Below, piece after piece: positions 1-8,428 of a stretch of DNA of 39,622 nucleotides (positions are counted from its first letter, which is position 1; each line of letters starts with the position of its first letter). The DNA is from Flavobacteriales bacterium (GTDB lineage: Bacteria; Bacteroidota; Bacteroidia; Flavobacteriales_D; CAJJDF01): contig JABAYJ010000003.1 in assembly GCA_018609055.1 (NCBI GenBank), positions 89,457 through 129,078 on the forward strand, in the 5' to 3' direction. The notes beneath the pieces are model-generated. The model saw nothing but the letters and a program-made list of their open reading frames with translations. It made no database searches and was not told the DNA's origin. Position numbers and translations under genes: made by a program.

Positions 1-1018
1 CTATTCTTGTTCTAATACTATCGCTTGTAAAAGTCTTTTTAATATGAAAATTATCATTCCCGTTATTTCCGCCAGAAGTAACAAAAGTAACTCCTTGTGC
101 GCTCAATGAATCAATTGCTTGGCTTACTAAAGAAGTTCCGTCCATTGTTCCCATGTAATACAATCCCCAACTCATGTTTACCACCAATCTTTTCCAATCA
201 TTTTCTGCAATGCCTTTCATCCAAACAAAAGCATCAATTGCTGCTCCTGCATCTAATTGGATAGAATTAAACAAATATTGAGACTCAAAAGCAACTCCTC
301 TATATTTTAATCCTGCTCCACTTCCTCCGGCAATTCCTGCTACGTGATTTCCGTGTGTTGCATAATCGTAATAATCTCCTGCCGTGTCAGAGTTTGCATC
401 ATCTAATTCTGTTGGTGTTACATATTCAACTCCATAACCAAATCCTGTTGGTTGGTTTCCTGCATGTTTAAAATGATCCCAAGCTGCACGAACTCTAGAT
501 GTCGTTAAGCTAGTATCCATAAACATAGGGTTGTCGTAATCAAATCCCCAATCTGTAATCCCTATCAATACATTTTTACCTGTATAAGCTTGAGGTAAAT
601 TTACGCCTTCCCAAACGCTATCTGCTCTTACATCTGCAGTCATTCTGTTGTTGTGAGGAATGATTTTTTCAGCCACATTCAATTGGATAATATTTGCGAA
701 ATTATTTATCTCTGTCAGATTTTTTAATGGGATTTTAAGTGTAATAATATCCGCTACCTTACTTCCAATAAATGCTTTGTCATTTAAATCACTAACATTA
801 AAATTAGGTGAAACTTTAGCCAAAGTAGAAAGACATAATTCTCCATTTACTTTGTAAATAGGCAGCAAAGGATTGTCGCTTTTTAATTCTAAATGAGTTT
901 TCTCTTTTGATTGAGAAATAAGCCTTTGGATGTTTTCATGGGATTCGCTATTTATTCTAATTTGCGATATTCCGCTCATAGAAATTAAAATAAAAAGAAG
1001 AGGTAAAAATGACTTCAT
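1..1018 (-). CDS. Subtilisin-like S8 serine peptidase, 3' end outside window
   Basis: The start codon is the complement of 1016-1018 and the frame stays open to the left edge, giving about 339 residues of a longer protein. It begins with a hydrophobic signal peptide (MKSFLPLLFILISMSGISQ), so the product is exported. A propeptide-like segment follows. The subtilase core then shows the catalytic Asp in GITDWGFDYDNP, the catalytic His in THGNHVAGIAGG, the VVNMSWG strand and the oxyanion-hole region SGGNNGND. The catalytic Ser and any C-terminal T9SS sorting domain would lie outside the window, so activity and secretion route cannot be confirmed. The Asp motif is D-W-G rather than the usual D-[ST]-G, a variation tolerated in the family. 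It is transcribed divergently from the aminopeptidase gene at 1133. Confidence 0.9.
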   Translation of the reverse strand, partial: MKSFLPLLFILISMSGISQIRINSESHENIQRLISQSKEKTHLELKSDNPLLPIYKVNGELCLSTLAKVSPNFNVSDLNDKAFIGSKVADIITLKIPLKNLTEINNFANIIQLNVAEKIIPHNNRMTADVRADSVWEGVNLPQAYTGKNVLIGITDWGFDYDNPMFMDTSLTTSRVRAAWDHFKHAGNQPTGFGYGVEYVTPTELDDANSDTAGDYYDYATHGNHVAGIAGGSGAGLKYRGVAFESQYLFNSIQLDAGAAIDAFVWMKGIAENDWKRLVVNMSWGLYYMGTMDGTSLVSQAIDSLSAQGVTFVTSGGNNGNDNFHIKKTFTSDSIRTRI

Positions 1019-1132
1019 TGAAATTTGTTTTCTCTAAAGTACAACTTTAATTCCTCTCATAACAAAGAACACACTCATTGAATTAGTAATAAATTAGAGA
1101 ATTCAGTACCTTTAATTCAATAATTTGATCCT

Positions 1133-2425
1133 ATGAAATATCACAGAATAAACAAAGACTTATACATTCACCAAAGAAGTGAATTTACGAAACAAATGAA
1201 ATCCAGTTCGATTGCTATTTTTAATAGTAACGATATTTTTTCTACTTCGGCAGATAGTACTGTTCCATTTGTTCAACACAGAGATATTTTAGCTTTATCG
1301 GGTGTGGATCAAGAAGAAAGTATCTTGGTTTTGTTTCCTGATGCTAGCCTAGAAAAGCACAGAGAGATTCTGTTTTTGAAAGAAACTTCAGAAACTATTA
1401 AAATTTGGGAAGGAGAAAAGCTGACAAAAGAAACTGCTTTTGAAACCTCAGGAATTAGAACTGTTTATTGGTTGCCCGATTTTAAAAAAGCACTAAAAAC
1501 ATTAGTTGCTGAAGCCGAGAATGTTTACATCAATAAAAATATGCACACTCGTGCAAATACTGAAATGGAAACGCGTGAAGACCGTTTTATTACTTGGATG
1601 ATGTGTGAATATCCTGCGCTTACTTATTTGCAGTCGGCACCTATTATGCACAAAGTTCGTGCTGTAAAACACCAAATAGAAATCGACTTGATGCAACAAG
1701 CTTGCGACATTACCGAAAAGGGATTTAGAAGGATTCTTCCTTTTATCAAGGCGGGTGTAATGGAATACAACATTGAAGCTGAATTGATGCACGAGTTTTT
1801 AAATAATCGATCAAAGGGATTTGCTTACACGCCAATTATTGGTTCGGGTTATAATGCTTGTGTTTTGCATTACATTGAAAACAATGTAGAGTGTAAAGAT
1901 GGCGAAGTTATCTTGATGGATTTTGGTGCAGAATATGCAAATTATGCAAGTGACATGACTAGATGTGTTCCTGTGAATGGAAAGTTTACCGAAAGACAAA
2001 AAGCGGTTTACAACTCTGTTCTTCATGTGAAAAAAGAATGTGAAAACTTATTGAAACCAGGCGTTATGTTGGGTGAATACCACACAGAAGTTGGCAAATT
2101 AATGGAAGAACAATTACTTAAACTTAAGCTAATTGACCAAACGGATATTAAAAACCAAAACCCAGATTGGCCTGCATACAAAAAGTATTTCATGCACGGA
2201 ACTTCTCACTTTATTGGGCTAGATACGCATGATGTTGGATTATGGCATGAGCCTATACAAGCAGGAAATGCATTTACTATTGAGCCAGGAATCTACATTC
2301 CAGAAGAGAACTTGGGAATAAGATTAGAGGACGATTACATCATTCAAAAATCTGGAAACCCACTTAATTTAATGGGGAATATTCCTTTGGAAGCTGAGGA
2401 GATTGAAGATTTGATGAATAACTAA
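1133..2425 (+). CDS. pepP: Xaa-Pro aminopeptidase (M24B, aminopeptidase P)
   Basis: This is a 430-residue cytosolic metallopeptidase that removes an N-terminal residue preceding proline. The first part (about 1-170) is the AMP_N creatinase-like domain; the rest is the pita-bread catalytic domain. The five expected dimetal ligands are visible: D263 in MDFGAEYANYASD, D274 in the same motif, H359 in HGTSHFIGLDTHD, E384 in IEPGIYIP and E399 in IRLEDD. Their spacing agrees with E. coli PepP. The length is normal for the family and there is no signal peptide. A strong hairpin terminator follows the stop codon, so it appears to be monocistronic. No Shine-Dalgarno site is seen, which is usual in this phylum. 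Confidence 0.95.
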   Translation: MKYHRINKDLYIHQRSEFTKQMKSSSIAIFNSNDIFSTSADSTVPFVQHRDILALSGVDQEESILVLFPDASLEKHREILFLKETSETIKIWEGEKLTKETAFETSGIRTVYWLPDFKKALKTLVAEAENVYINKNMHTRANTEMETREDRFITWMMCEYPALTYLQSAPIMHKVRAVKHQIEIDLMQQACDITEKGFRRILPFIKAGVMEYNIEAELMHEFLNNRSKGFAYTPIIGSGYNACVLHYIENNVECKDGEVILMDFGAEYANYASDMTRCVPVNGKFTERQKAVYNSVLHVKKECENLLKPGVMLGEYHTEVGKLMEEQLLKLKLIDQTDIKNQNPDWPAYKKYFMHGTSHFIGLDTHDVGLWHEPIQAGNAFTIEPGIYIPEENLGIRLEDDYIIQKSGNPLNLMGNIPLEAEEIEDLMNN

Positions 2426-2455
2426 AGTTAGATTTTAGAACTTAATTTTTAGACA

Positions 2456-2490
2456 AAAGGGCAAGGTGAAATTCACTTTGCCCTTTTTTA
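2456..2490 (+). terminator. Intrinsic terminator after pepP
   Basis: A 13-bp stem (left arm 2456-2468, right arm 2474-2486, one G-U pair) with a 5-nt loop runs into a T tract. It ends 14 nt before the next gene on the same strand. Confidence 0.85.
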
Positions 2491-2503
2491 TTTAACTTTA
2501 AAA

Positions 2504-2860
2504 ATGGCTCAACATAACGACACAGGAAATATAGGCGAAGAGATAGCCGCTCTATTTTTAATTAAAAAGGGTTACAAGGTTCTTGCGCGTAATTTCAGGT
2601 ATAAAAAATCGGAGATTGACATCATAGCTCAAAAGGATAAAACTATAGCTTTTGTAGAGGTTAAAACACGAACTAATGCGTTTTTTCAAGAGCCAGAATT
2701 ATCCGTAACTCGGAGCAAACAAAAGCAAATTACCAAAGGAGCCAATTACTACGTTCAAGAAAACGACATTAACTTAGATATCCGTTTTGATATCATTGCA
2801 ATTACACTTTTTGGGAGTAAAATTAATCACATTGAGGATGCTTTTTATCCTTTGGTTTAG
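2504..2860 (+). CDS. YraN/UPF0102 family endonuclease-like protein
   Basis: This 118-residue protein matches the YraN (UPF0102) family at full length. That family has a restriction-endonuclease-like fold related to Holliday-junction resolvases, but its biological role is not settled. Family signatures are GNIGEEIAALFL near the N terminus, LARNFRYKKSEIDIIAQ in the middle and AFVEVKTR, which carry the E, D and ExK residues of a PD-(D/E)XK nuclease core. It starts at ATG 2504, just downstream of the pepP terminator, and so probably has its own promoter in the short A+T-rich gap. It converges on a zinc-ribbon gene whose original stop (2864-2866) lies only 3 nt away. Confidence 0.92.
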   Translation: MAQHNDTGNIGEEIAALFLIKKGYKVLARNFRYKKSEIDIIAQKDKTIAFVEVKTRTNAFFQEPELSVTRSKQKQITKGANYYVQENDINLDIRFDIIAITLFGSKINHIEDAFYPLV

Positions 2861-2863
2861 AGA

Positions 2864-2920
2864 TTACCATTTATCATCAAAAAGATAAAATGACTTGTCA
2901 CAATTATTACAAAGTTGGTA
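2864..2920 (-). pseudogene. Stranded 3' end of the zinc-ribbon gene
   Basis: These 18 codons plus stop follow the premature TAA in the same frame. They encode YQLCNNCDKSFYLFDDKW, with the missing CxxC knuckle. The segment ends 3 nt from the stop of the convergent YraN gene, the kind of tight packing expected of a real gene end. It has no start codon of its own. A single base change (for example CAA to TAA) would explain the break. Confidence 0.6.
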
Positions 2921-3208
2921 TTAAGAAATTAAGCTTTGAATTTCATTACATCTAGGACACTGAACTTTTCTTTGATTTGAAATTTTTCCAGTTCCAACAA
3001 TACCTAATTTTCTGATTTTTAATCCTATTAATGCATCTTTCCAAGAAAAACTACCTAGCGCCCCATTGTTAATTTGAATTGGAGCAATTCTAACTCTAAA
3101 TTTTTTCTTTTTTCTAACTGTTAAAATAAAATCTTCTGGTTCATCCAAACCCTTAGTTAAGTATGAAAAAACTACTTTTTGCTTTATCTCCCAGTCTATG
3201 TTTTTCAT
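2921..3208 (-). CDS. Small basic protein with half a zinc ribbon (truncated by in-frame TAA)
   Basis: The open frame gives 95 residues: a basic, beta-rich body (KKKKFRVRIAPIQ) and one zinc-knuckle CPRC near the C terminus, then TAA at 2921-2923. I do not recognise a family. Reading on in the same frame past the TAA gives a second knuckle, CNNC, and a short tail before a second TAA at 2864-2866. The two CxxC motifs would be 12 positions apart, as in a classic zinc ribbon. The present product probably lacks half of its metal site. The start at 3208 gives MKNIDWEIKQKVVF; no alternative upstream start is obvious. Function is unknown; nucleic-acid or protein binding is the usual role for such ribbons. 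Confidence 0.6.
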   Translation of the reverse strand: MKNIDWEIKQKVVFSYLTKGLDEPEDFILTVRKKKKFRVRIAPIQINNGALGSFSWKDALIGLKIRKLGIVGTGKISNQRKVQCPRCNEIQSLIS

Positions 3209-3223
3209 AGTTTATCTATTTTA

Positions 3224-3505
3224 AGTCACCCTTCGATTCTCTCCCTATCGGTCGAACTCAGGGTTCGGTTCAGCAAAATCTTCGGGCTGAGTGGTTCCGA
3301 TTTATCGGAATTGTATCGAAGCCCAACTTATGAAATGCAAACCGTAATATTCTCGCCTTAAGATCCCCGATCGGAGTCGAGGATGACAATGGGTAATATT
3401 CTCACTGTCATTCCAAACTTGATTTGGAATCTAAAGTTGTACAATTAATTTTCAAATTTTACGCTTCGTTAAACACTAGATCCTGAATCTAGTTCAGGAT
3501 GACAA
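3224..3505. repeat. Cluster of palindromic intergenic repeat units
   Basis: The 321-nt gap between the zinc-ribbon gene and valS holds no credible gene. It contains several hairpin-forming units. One runs from CTTCGAT (3231-3237) to its inverse ATCGAAG (3315-3321) and encloses a stem TTCCGAT/ATCGGAA at 3295-3310. Another is TTCCAAA/TTTGGAA at 3411-3429. A third is ATCCTGAA/TTCAGGAT at 3480-3500. The words GGATGACA (3381 and 3498) and TGTCATTCC (3406-3414) border these units in direct and inverted orientation. This looks like dispersed REP-like or MITE-like repeats. No repeat-associated transposase is present in the window. Confidence 0.6.
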
Positions 3506-3529
3506 ATGAATAAAAAGTCCGAAAATCTA

Positions 3530-6157
3530 TTACTTCAACCCCTTCAATTTCTCTTCCAGAATAGCAATCTTCTGCTCAGCATCTTGTTGCTTTGCTTTTT
3601 CATTTGATACTACTTGCTCAGGTGCTCCAGCAACAAAACGCTCGTTACTTAGCTTTTTCATTACTGTATTCAAGAAACCTTGCGTGTATTTTAGCTCTTC
3701 TTTTAGCTTAGCTTTTTCAGCTTCTACATCAATAGTATCTCCAAACGGGATAAAGAATTCATTTCCTTTTACAATGAAAGAGAAAGAGTTTTCTTGCTTC
3801 TCCGTAACAAAATCAAAATTAGAAACGTTCCCCATTTTCTGGATAACAGAATCAAATGTATTGGAGTAGTTTTCTCCTTTTTTAACTAATAACTCAATGG
3901 CATTTTTCTGTGCCAAGTTGTTGTCTTTTCTAACAATACGAATTCCCGAAATTACCTCAGCAGCCACATCAAACTCAGAAAGTAAGTTTTCGTCTGTTTT
4001 TATGATTTCTGGCCATTTTTCGTAGTTTATCGTTTCATTTTCTCCTTTTTTGGTCAATAAATGCCAAGTTTCTTCCGAAACAAAAGGAGTAAATGGATGC
4101 ATAACCACCAATACTTTTTCGAATAAGGCAATTAAATTATCGTAAGTAGTTTTGTCAATTGGTTGTTGGTAAGCTGGTTTTACCATTTCTAGTAACCAAC
4201 CACAAAAATCATCATACACCAATTTGTAAGTGCTCATCAAAGCTTCCGAAATACGGAATTTATCGTAAGATGCATTGATGTCTTCTAATGTTTTATTCAG
4301 CTTATTGTCAAACCATTCCAAAGCAATTTTACTCGATTCTGGTTGTGCAATATCTGCCACTTCCCACATGTTGGTTAGCTTAAATGCATTCCAAATTTTG
4401 GTAGTAAAGTTCCTTCCTGTTTCACACAAAGATTCATCAAACGGTAAATCGTTTCCTGCTGGCGAACTCAACAACATTCCTACTCTTACTCCGTCTGCTC
4501 CGTATTTGTGAATTAGCTTAATTGGGTCAGGTGAGTTCCCTAGGGATTTACTCATCTTTCTCCCCTGCTTGTCTCTTACAATTCCTGTGTAATACACATT
4601 CTTAAAAGGCAATTCTCCTTTGTATTCGTATCCCGCAATAATCATTCTCGCCACCCAGAAAAACATAATTTCTGGAGCGGTTACCAAATCATTGGTTGGG
4701 TAGTAATAATTTATCTCTTCGTTATCTGGATTATTAATTCCATCAAATACACTAATTGGCCACAACCATGAACTAAACCAAGTGTCTAGCGCATCACTTT
4801 CTTGCCTCAATTCGGCAACAGTTAAACTTGCATTTCCTGTTTTTTCTTGTGCTAGTGGTAATGCTTTTTCAGCAGTTTCTGCCACTACAAAATCGTTCAT
4901 TCCTTCGCCATAAAAGAAAGCAGGAATTTGATGTCCCCACCACAATTGACGAGAAATATTCCAGTCTCTCACGTTCTCCATCCAGTTACGGTAAGAGTTC
5001 TTGAACTTAGCTGGGTGAAACTGAATATCGTCATTCATTACATGATCCAAAGCTGGTTTTGCCAACTTCTCCATGCTCAAAAACCACTGCACAGAAACCT
5101 TAGGTTCTATTACAGCTTTTGTTCTTTCGCTCGTTCCAACTTTGTGTATATGAATCTCTATCTTTTCTAAAGAACCGTTCTCTTTTAGTTCTTTTACAAT
5201 CTCATCTCTCACCACAAACCTATCTTTCCCTTCGTAATGAAGTCCAAAAGAATTAAGCGAAGCATCATCATTAAAAATATCTATTACTTCTAGCTTGTGA
5301 GTTTCTCCTATTACCTTATCGTTAGGATCATGTGCTGGAGTTATTTTCAAACAACCTGTTCCAAATTCTACATCAACATATTCGTCTTCAATAATTGGAA
5401 TTGCTCTACCAACAATCGGCACAATTGCCTTTTTCCCTTTCAGGTGAGAGAACCTTTCGTCATTTGGATTAATACAAATTGCAGTATCTCCAAAAATAGT
5501 TTCTGGACGTGTAGTTGCAATCATCAAAGTATCTTCCGATCCTTCTATTTTGTACTTTAAGTAGTATAATTTTCCTTCTTCTTCAATGTGAATTACTTCT
5601 TCGTCAGATAAAGTAGTTTGTGCAGATGGATCCCAGTTTACCATTCGGTAACCTCTGTAAATCAATCCTTTTTCGTATAAATCAACAAAGGTTTTAGACA
5701 CAGATTGAGATAAATCATCATCCATTGTAAACTTCGTTCTGTCCCAATCGCAAGAAGCTCCAAGCTTTTTCAATTGTTCCAAAATGATTCCTCCGTGTTT
5801 GTGGGTCCATTCCCAAGCGTGAACCAAAAATTCGTCACGAGTTAAGTCGTTTTTATCAATTCCATCCTCTTTTAACTTAGCAACAACTTTTGCCTCAGTA
5901 GCAATAGAAGCGTGATCAGTTCCGGGAACCCAACAGGCATTTTTACCAAGCAAACGAGCTCTTCTTACCAATACATCCTGAATCGTGTTGTTCAGCATGT
6001 GTCCCATGTGTAAGACTCCCGTTACGTTTGGCGGAGGAATTACAATAGTGTATGCTTCTCTCTCATCTGGAGTAGATTTAAAATGTTCGTTTTTCAGCCA
6101 GTTGGCATACCATTTATCTTCTACTTCTTGTGAGTTATATTTTGATGGAATATCCAT
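3530..6157 (-). CDS. valS: Valyl-tRNA synthetase
   Basis: This 875-residue class I aminoacyl-tRNA synthetase charges tRNA-Val in the cytosol. The HIGH motif appears as HMGH at residues 50-53 after PPPNVTG, and the KMSKS motif is at 534-538 ([10 protein letters not shown]). The CP1 editing domain lies between them, with [12 protein letters not shown] and the [15 protein letters not shown] segment typical of ValRS. The anticodon-binding helical domain follows, and the last 70 or so residues form the basic coiled coil that contacts tRNA. The length is as expected for bacterial ValRS. The start [17 protein letters not shown] is the standard N terminus. A TAATTTTG -7 box lies about 20 nt upstream. 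Confidence 0.98.
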   Translation of the reverse strand: MDIPSKYNSQEVEDKWYANWLKNEHFKSTPDEREAYTIVIPPPNVTGVLHMGHMLNNTIQDVLVRRARLLGKNACWVPGTDHASIATEAKVVAKLKEDGIDKNDLTRDEFLVHAWEWTHKHGGIILEQLKKLGASCDWDRTKFTMDDDLSQSVSKTFVDLYEKGLIYRGYRMVNWDPSAQTTLSDEEVIHIEEEGKLYYLKYKIEGSEDTLMIATTRPETIFGDTAICINPNDERFSHLKGKKAIVPIVGRAIPIIEDEYVDVEFGTGCLKITPAHDPNDKVIGETHKLEVIDIFNDDASLNSFGLHYEGKDRFVVRDEIVKELKENGSLEKIEIHIHKVGTSERTKAVIEPKVSVQWFLSMEKLAKPALDHVMNDDIQFHPAKFKNSYRNWMENVRDWNISRQLWWGHQIPAFFYGEGMNDFVVAETAEKALPLAQEKTGNASLTVAELRQESDALDTWFSSWLWPISVFDGINNPDNEEINYYYPTNDLVTAPEIMFFWVARMIIAGYEYKGELPFKNVYYTGIVRDKQGRKMSKSLGNSPDPIKLIHKYGADGVRVGMLLSSPAGNDLPFDESLCETGRNFTTKIWNAFKLTNMWEVADIAQPESSKIALEWFDNKLNKTLEDINASYDKFRISEALMSTYKLVYDDFCGWLLEMVKPAYQQPIDKTTYDNLIALFEKVLVVMHPFTPFVSEETWHLLTKKGENETINYEKWPEIIKTDENLLSEFDVAAEVISGIRIVRKDNNLAQKNAIELLVKKGENYSNTFDSVIQKMGNVSNFDFVTEKQENSFSFIVKGNEFFIPFGDTIDVEAEKAKLKEELKYTQGFLNTVMKKLSNERFVAGAPEQVVSNEKAKQQDAEQKIAILEEKLKGLK

Positions 6158-6178
6158 GTATGTTCTTTATTTGAGATA

Positions 6179-6186
6179 CAAAATTA
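6179..6186 (-). promoter_or_regulatory. Candidate valS promoter (-7 box TAATTTTG)
   Basis: The minus strand reads TAATTTTG, an exact fit to the Bacteroidota TAnnTTTG consensus, 21 nt before the valS start codon. No clear -33 TTTG is seen at the expected distance. Confidence 0.45.
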
Positions 6187-6353
6187 AGAGTTTTGATGGG
6201 AAAATTAACAGTTTTGAAAATAATAAATAAATCAGTGTCTATAAAGCGGTTTTAATAGAAAAAGTAATCAAGCAATTAAGGTGAAATTAATTAAGAGTAG
6301 GGGTAAAATAAAATCTGATTGTCTTAATAGTATAACCATTAAAACACAAAACA

Positions 6354-7013
6354 ATGAAAAAGGCATTTTTAACATTAAGCACAGGACTAATAATTCTCTC
6401 TTTATTATCGTGTAATAAAGAACGATTTATAAAGGGGTCTGGGAATATAACTTCTGAAAATAGAGTAGTGGATACTTTTACTGGAGTTGAATCTTCGAGA
6501 TCTGCTGAGGTAAATATTATTTATGGGGCAATACAGAAAGTAGAGGTTCTTGTTGACGATAATGTTATGTCACATTTAGTAACTCGCGTAAATAACTCAA
6601 CTCTTTATATTGAAAAGGAAAACGGAATTAATTATAGAAACTATTCCCTTACTGTAAACATTACTATTCCAAACTTGACTAGTATTAAGAATTCTGGTTC
6701 AGGGAAATTTGATGCTAGTGGGTTTCTAGGATTAACTTCATTGTCAGTAAAAAACAGTGGAAGTGGAAAAATAACTCTAGATGGATCAGGTGATGATTTA
6801 ACTATTAAAAACTCTGGTAGCGGGAAGGTTTACGGATTTAACTTCAGTAGTAAGGATTGTTATATTAAGAATTCTGGCTCTGGTAAGTTCGAAGTTTCTT
6901 GTACCGACAATTTAGATGCGAAAAACTCAGGAAGTGGTAACATTTATTACAAAGGGAATCCTTTAATAAACTTTGATAATTCTGGGTCAGGTTCTATTAT
7001 TGACGGGAATTAA
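6354..7013 (+). CDS. Head-GIN domain (DUF2807) lipoprotein
   Basis: This 219-residue protein has a lipoprotein signal peptide with lipobox LLSC (Cys20), so it is probably anchored in the inner or outer membrane facing the periplasm. The rest matches the putative auto-transporter adhesin head-GIN domain (DUF2807), which is common in Bacteroidota and has no firmly established function. The second half is a regular repeat: the word NSGSG recurs about six times at roughly 20-residue spacing, each followed by a short beta strand, which predicts a beta-solenoid. It is monocistronic, ending in a strong shared terminator at 7034. The A+T-rich 195-nt region upstream has no obvious consensus promoter. 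Confidence 0.88.
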   Translation: MKKAFLTLSTGLIILSLLSCNKERFIKGSGNITSENRVVDTFTGVESSRSAEVNIIYGAIQKVEVLVDDNVMSHLVTRVNNSTLYIEKENGINYRNYSLTVNITIPNLTSIKNSGSGKFDASGFLGLTSLSVKNSGSGKITLDGSGDDLTIKNSGSGKVYGFNFSSKDCYIKNSGSGKFEVSCTDNLDAKNSGSGNIYYKGNPLINFDNSGSGSIIDGN

Positions 7014-7033
7014 TCTAGATTAATTTTAAAAAG

Positions 7034-7070
7034 AAAAGCCTCTGAATCAAATTGATTCAGAGGCTTTTTA
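7034..7070. terminator. Bidirectional terminator between convergent genes
   Basis: A perfect 15-bp inverted repeat (7034-7048 with 7054-7068, 5-nt loop) has A and T runs at both ends. It can end transcription of the GIN lipoprotein gene and of the minus-strand metK-linked gene. Confidence 0.9.
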
Positions 7071-7086
7071 ATTTTCTAATCTTAAG

Positions 7087-8223
7087 TTAATTCATCTTAA
7101 CCACATAGTGCCCAACAAAACTGTGCCTCTCAAAAGACAAAATCCAAAAGTGTAGATTTCCTTCTTTATCTAGGTGCATTAAAGGGCCGTCAATTCCTAT
7201 TTCATGACAATCTAGCCAATTGTGGTTTTCATCCGTTAAAAGACCGTAATATGGACTTTCTAGTTGGTTTGCTTTTGCAATCTCCGCATAGTTTTGATAA
7301 AAAGAGTAGTTTCCAATTCCGATTGGCATTTGATATCCTTTTTTAGAATCTTCGACAGTTAGAACTGGAGGCTTTGAAATGTCAATTCCTCCCACAACAA
7401 ATAACGTAGTGTCTTTATCTGTTTCAAATCTCAATACTAACTCCGATAATAATTCTTGGTTAGAATTAAGACTTTTAGTCTTATTCAATTCTACCTTTTT
7501 TAAACTTGCCAATCTGTGCAATTGAGTTTTTCTTGGGTCGGATTGGTTGTAACATCCAGGAGCAGAAAATGTAGCGTAAGTTGTGCTATCCGTTAAAAAA
7601 TCATCAATAGAGTGGATGTGTTTTGGAAACAGAATATTCATTTTCTTCTTCTTTCTTTCTCCAATTTCTGGGTAGTATTCGTTATCGTGATTTTCAAAAA
7701 CTACTTCTTTACCTTCTAGCTTAGTTCTTAAAACATCAAGGTTTACTTTCTCACTTCCTGGGAAAATCCATTCTTCTAGTGAAGCTTGGTAATCAGCATA
7801 TTTCAATCCGTTTTTCTCTTCAAATAAATCAGAATACAACTCTTTTGGAAAATTGAACCAACCGTGATAAACTGGTTTTGTGTTTTCTTCTTCAGTCGTA
7901 TAAAAAATCAATTCCCATAAATAAGCATTGATACAATTACGAGCCAAGTCTATTCGTGATAACGCTTCTTTTTCTTTACTCTCATTAATCACAGAAAACT
8001 GGTTTTCTTTGAAATTTACCTGCATTCTGTTCCATTCTTGGTTAATTATTCCAATTTTGGTTAAATAATCGTCTTTTTTAACGTGAGAAGGAACAGAAGG
8101 AATAAACTTTTTTAAATCTATATTCTCAAGAAAAACCGTGTCACTATTTTCATTTTTTGGTAAAATAAAAATGTTGAACGTCTCGCCTATTCTCTCTAGT
8201 TTAATTCTAGTATGAGAAAACAT
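7087..8223 (-). CDS. Conserved-looking unknown protein, main part of a lipoprotein gene broken by in-frame TAA
   Basis: The open frame from ATG 8223 encodes 378 residues with no recognised domain and no signal peptide of its own. Notable segments are VYHGWFNFPKELYSDLFE, FSAPGCYNQSDPRKTQLHR and LHFWILSFERHSFVGHY. The same frame remains open upstream of this ATG for 21 codons to a TAA at 8287-8289, and then for 45 more codons to an ATG at 8424 that begins a textbook lipoprotein signal peptide. The ancestral protein was therefore very probably a 445-residue lipoprotein, and the ATG at 8223 is an internal Met. If translated from 8223 the product would stay in the cytosol. It lies directly downstream of metK and ends at the shared terminator at 7034-7070. 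Function is unknown. Confidence 0.7.
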   Translation of the reverse strand: MFSHTRIKLERIGETFNIFILPKNENSDTVFLENIDLKKFIPSVPSHVKKDDYLTKIGIINQEWNRMQVNFKENQFSVINESKEKEALSRIDLARNCINAYLWELIFYTTEEENTKPVYHGWFNFPKELYSDLFEEKNGLKYADYQASLEEWIFPGSEKVNLDVLRTKLEGKEVVFENHDNEYYPEIGERKKKKMNILFPKHIHSIDDFLTDSTTYATFSAPGCYNQSDPRKTQLHRLASLKKVELNKTKSLNSNQELLSELVLRFETDKDTTLFVVGGIDISKPPVLTVEDSKKGYQMPIGIGNYSFYQNYAEIAKANQLESPYYGLLTDENHNWLDCHEIGIDGPLMHLDKEGNLHFWILSFERHSFVGHYVVKMN

Positions 8224-8286
8224 TCCGTCCTTTTTGCTTCGGATAGAAATATCAGGATTGTCTGGATATTGAGTGTCGTTTAATTC

Positions 8287-8424
8287 TTAGATAGAATCTA
8301 CCCAATAAATTATTTTCTCCTTTTTTGAGGAATCAATAGAGGAAATCTCTTTTGTGTTTCCGTCACACCCAAAAGCAAAAATGGCTACTGTTAAAGTAGC
8401 CATTGTAATTTTAAATAAATTCAT
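8287..8424 (-). pseudogene. Detached lipoprotein signal peptide of the 7087-8424 gene
   Basis: This 45-codon ORF starts 4 nt after the metK stop codon. It encodes MNLFKITMATLTVAIFAFGC, a signal peptide with a FGC lipobox at Cys20, then a hydrophilic linker ending WVDSI before TAA. The downstream codons continue in frame (ELNDTQYPDNPD) into the main ORF, so one stop codon separates export signal and body. The pattern fits a point nonsense mutation, a sequencing error or, less likely, programmed readthrough. Confidence 0.7.
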
Positions 8425-8428
8425 TGAT

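Noticed and set aside
3179..3361. Possible 60-residue plus-strand ORF across the repeat region
   Set aside because: It overlaps the zinc-ribbon start and is built from palindromic repeat sequence; no domain or start signal.
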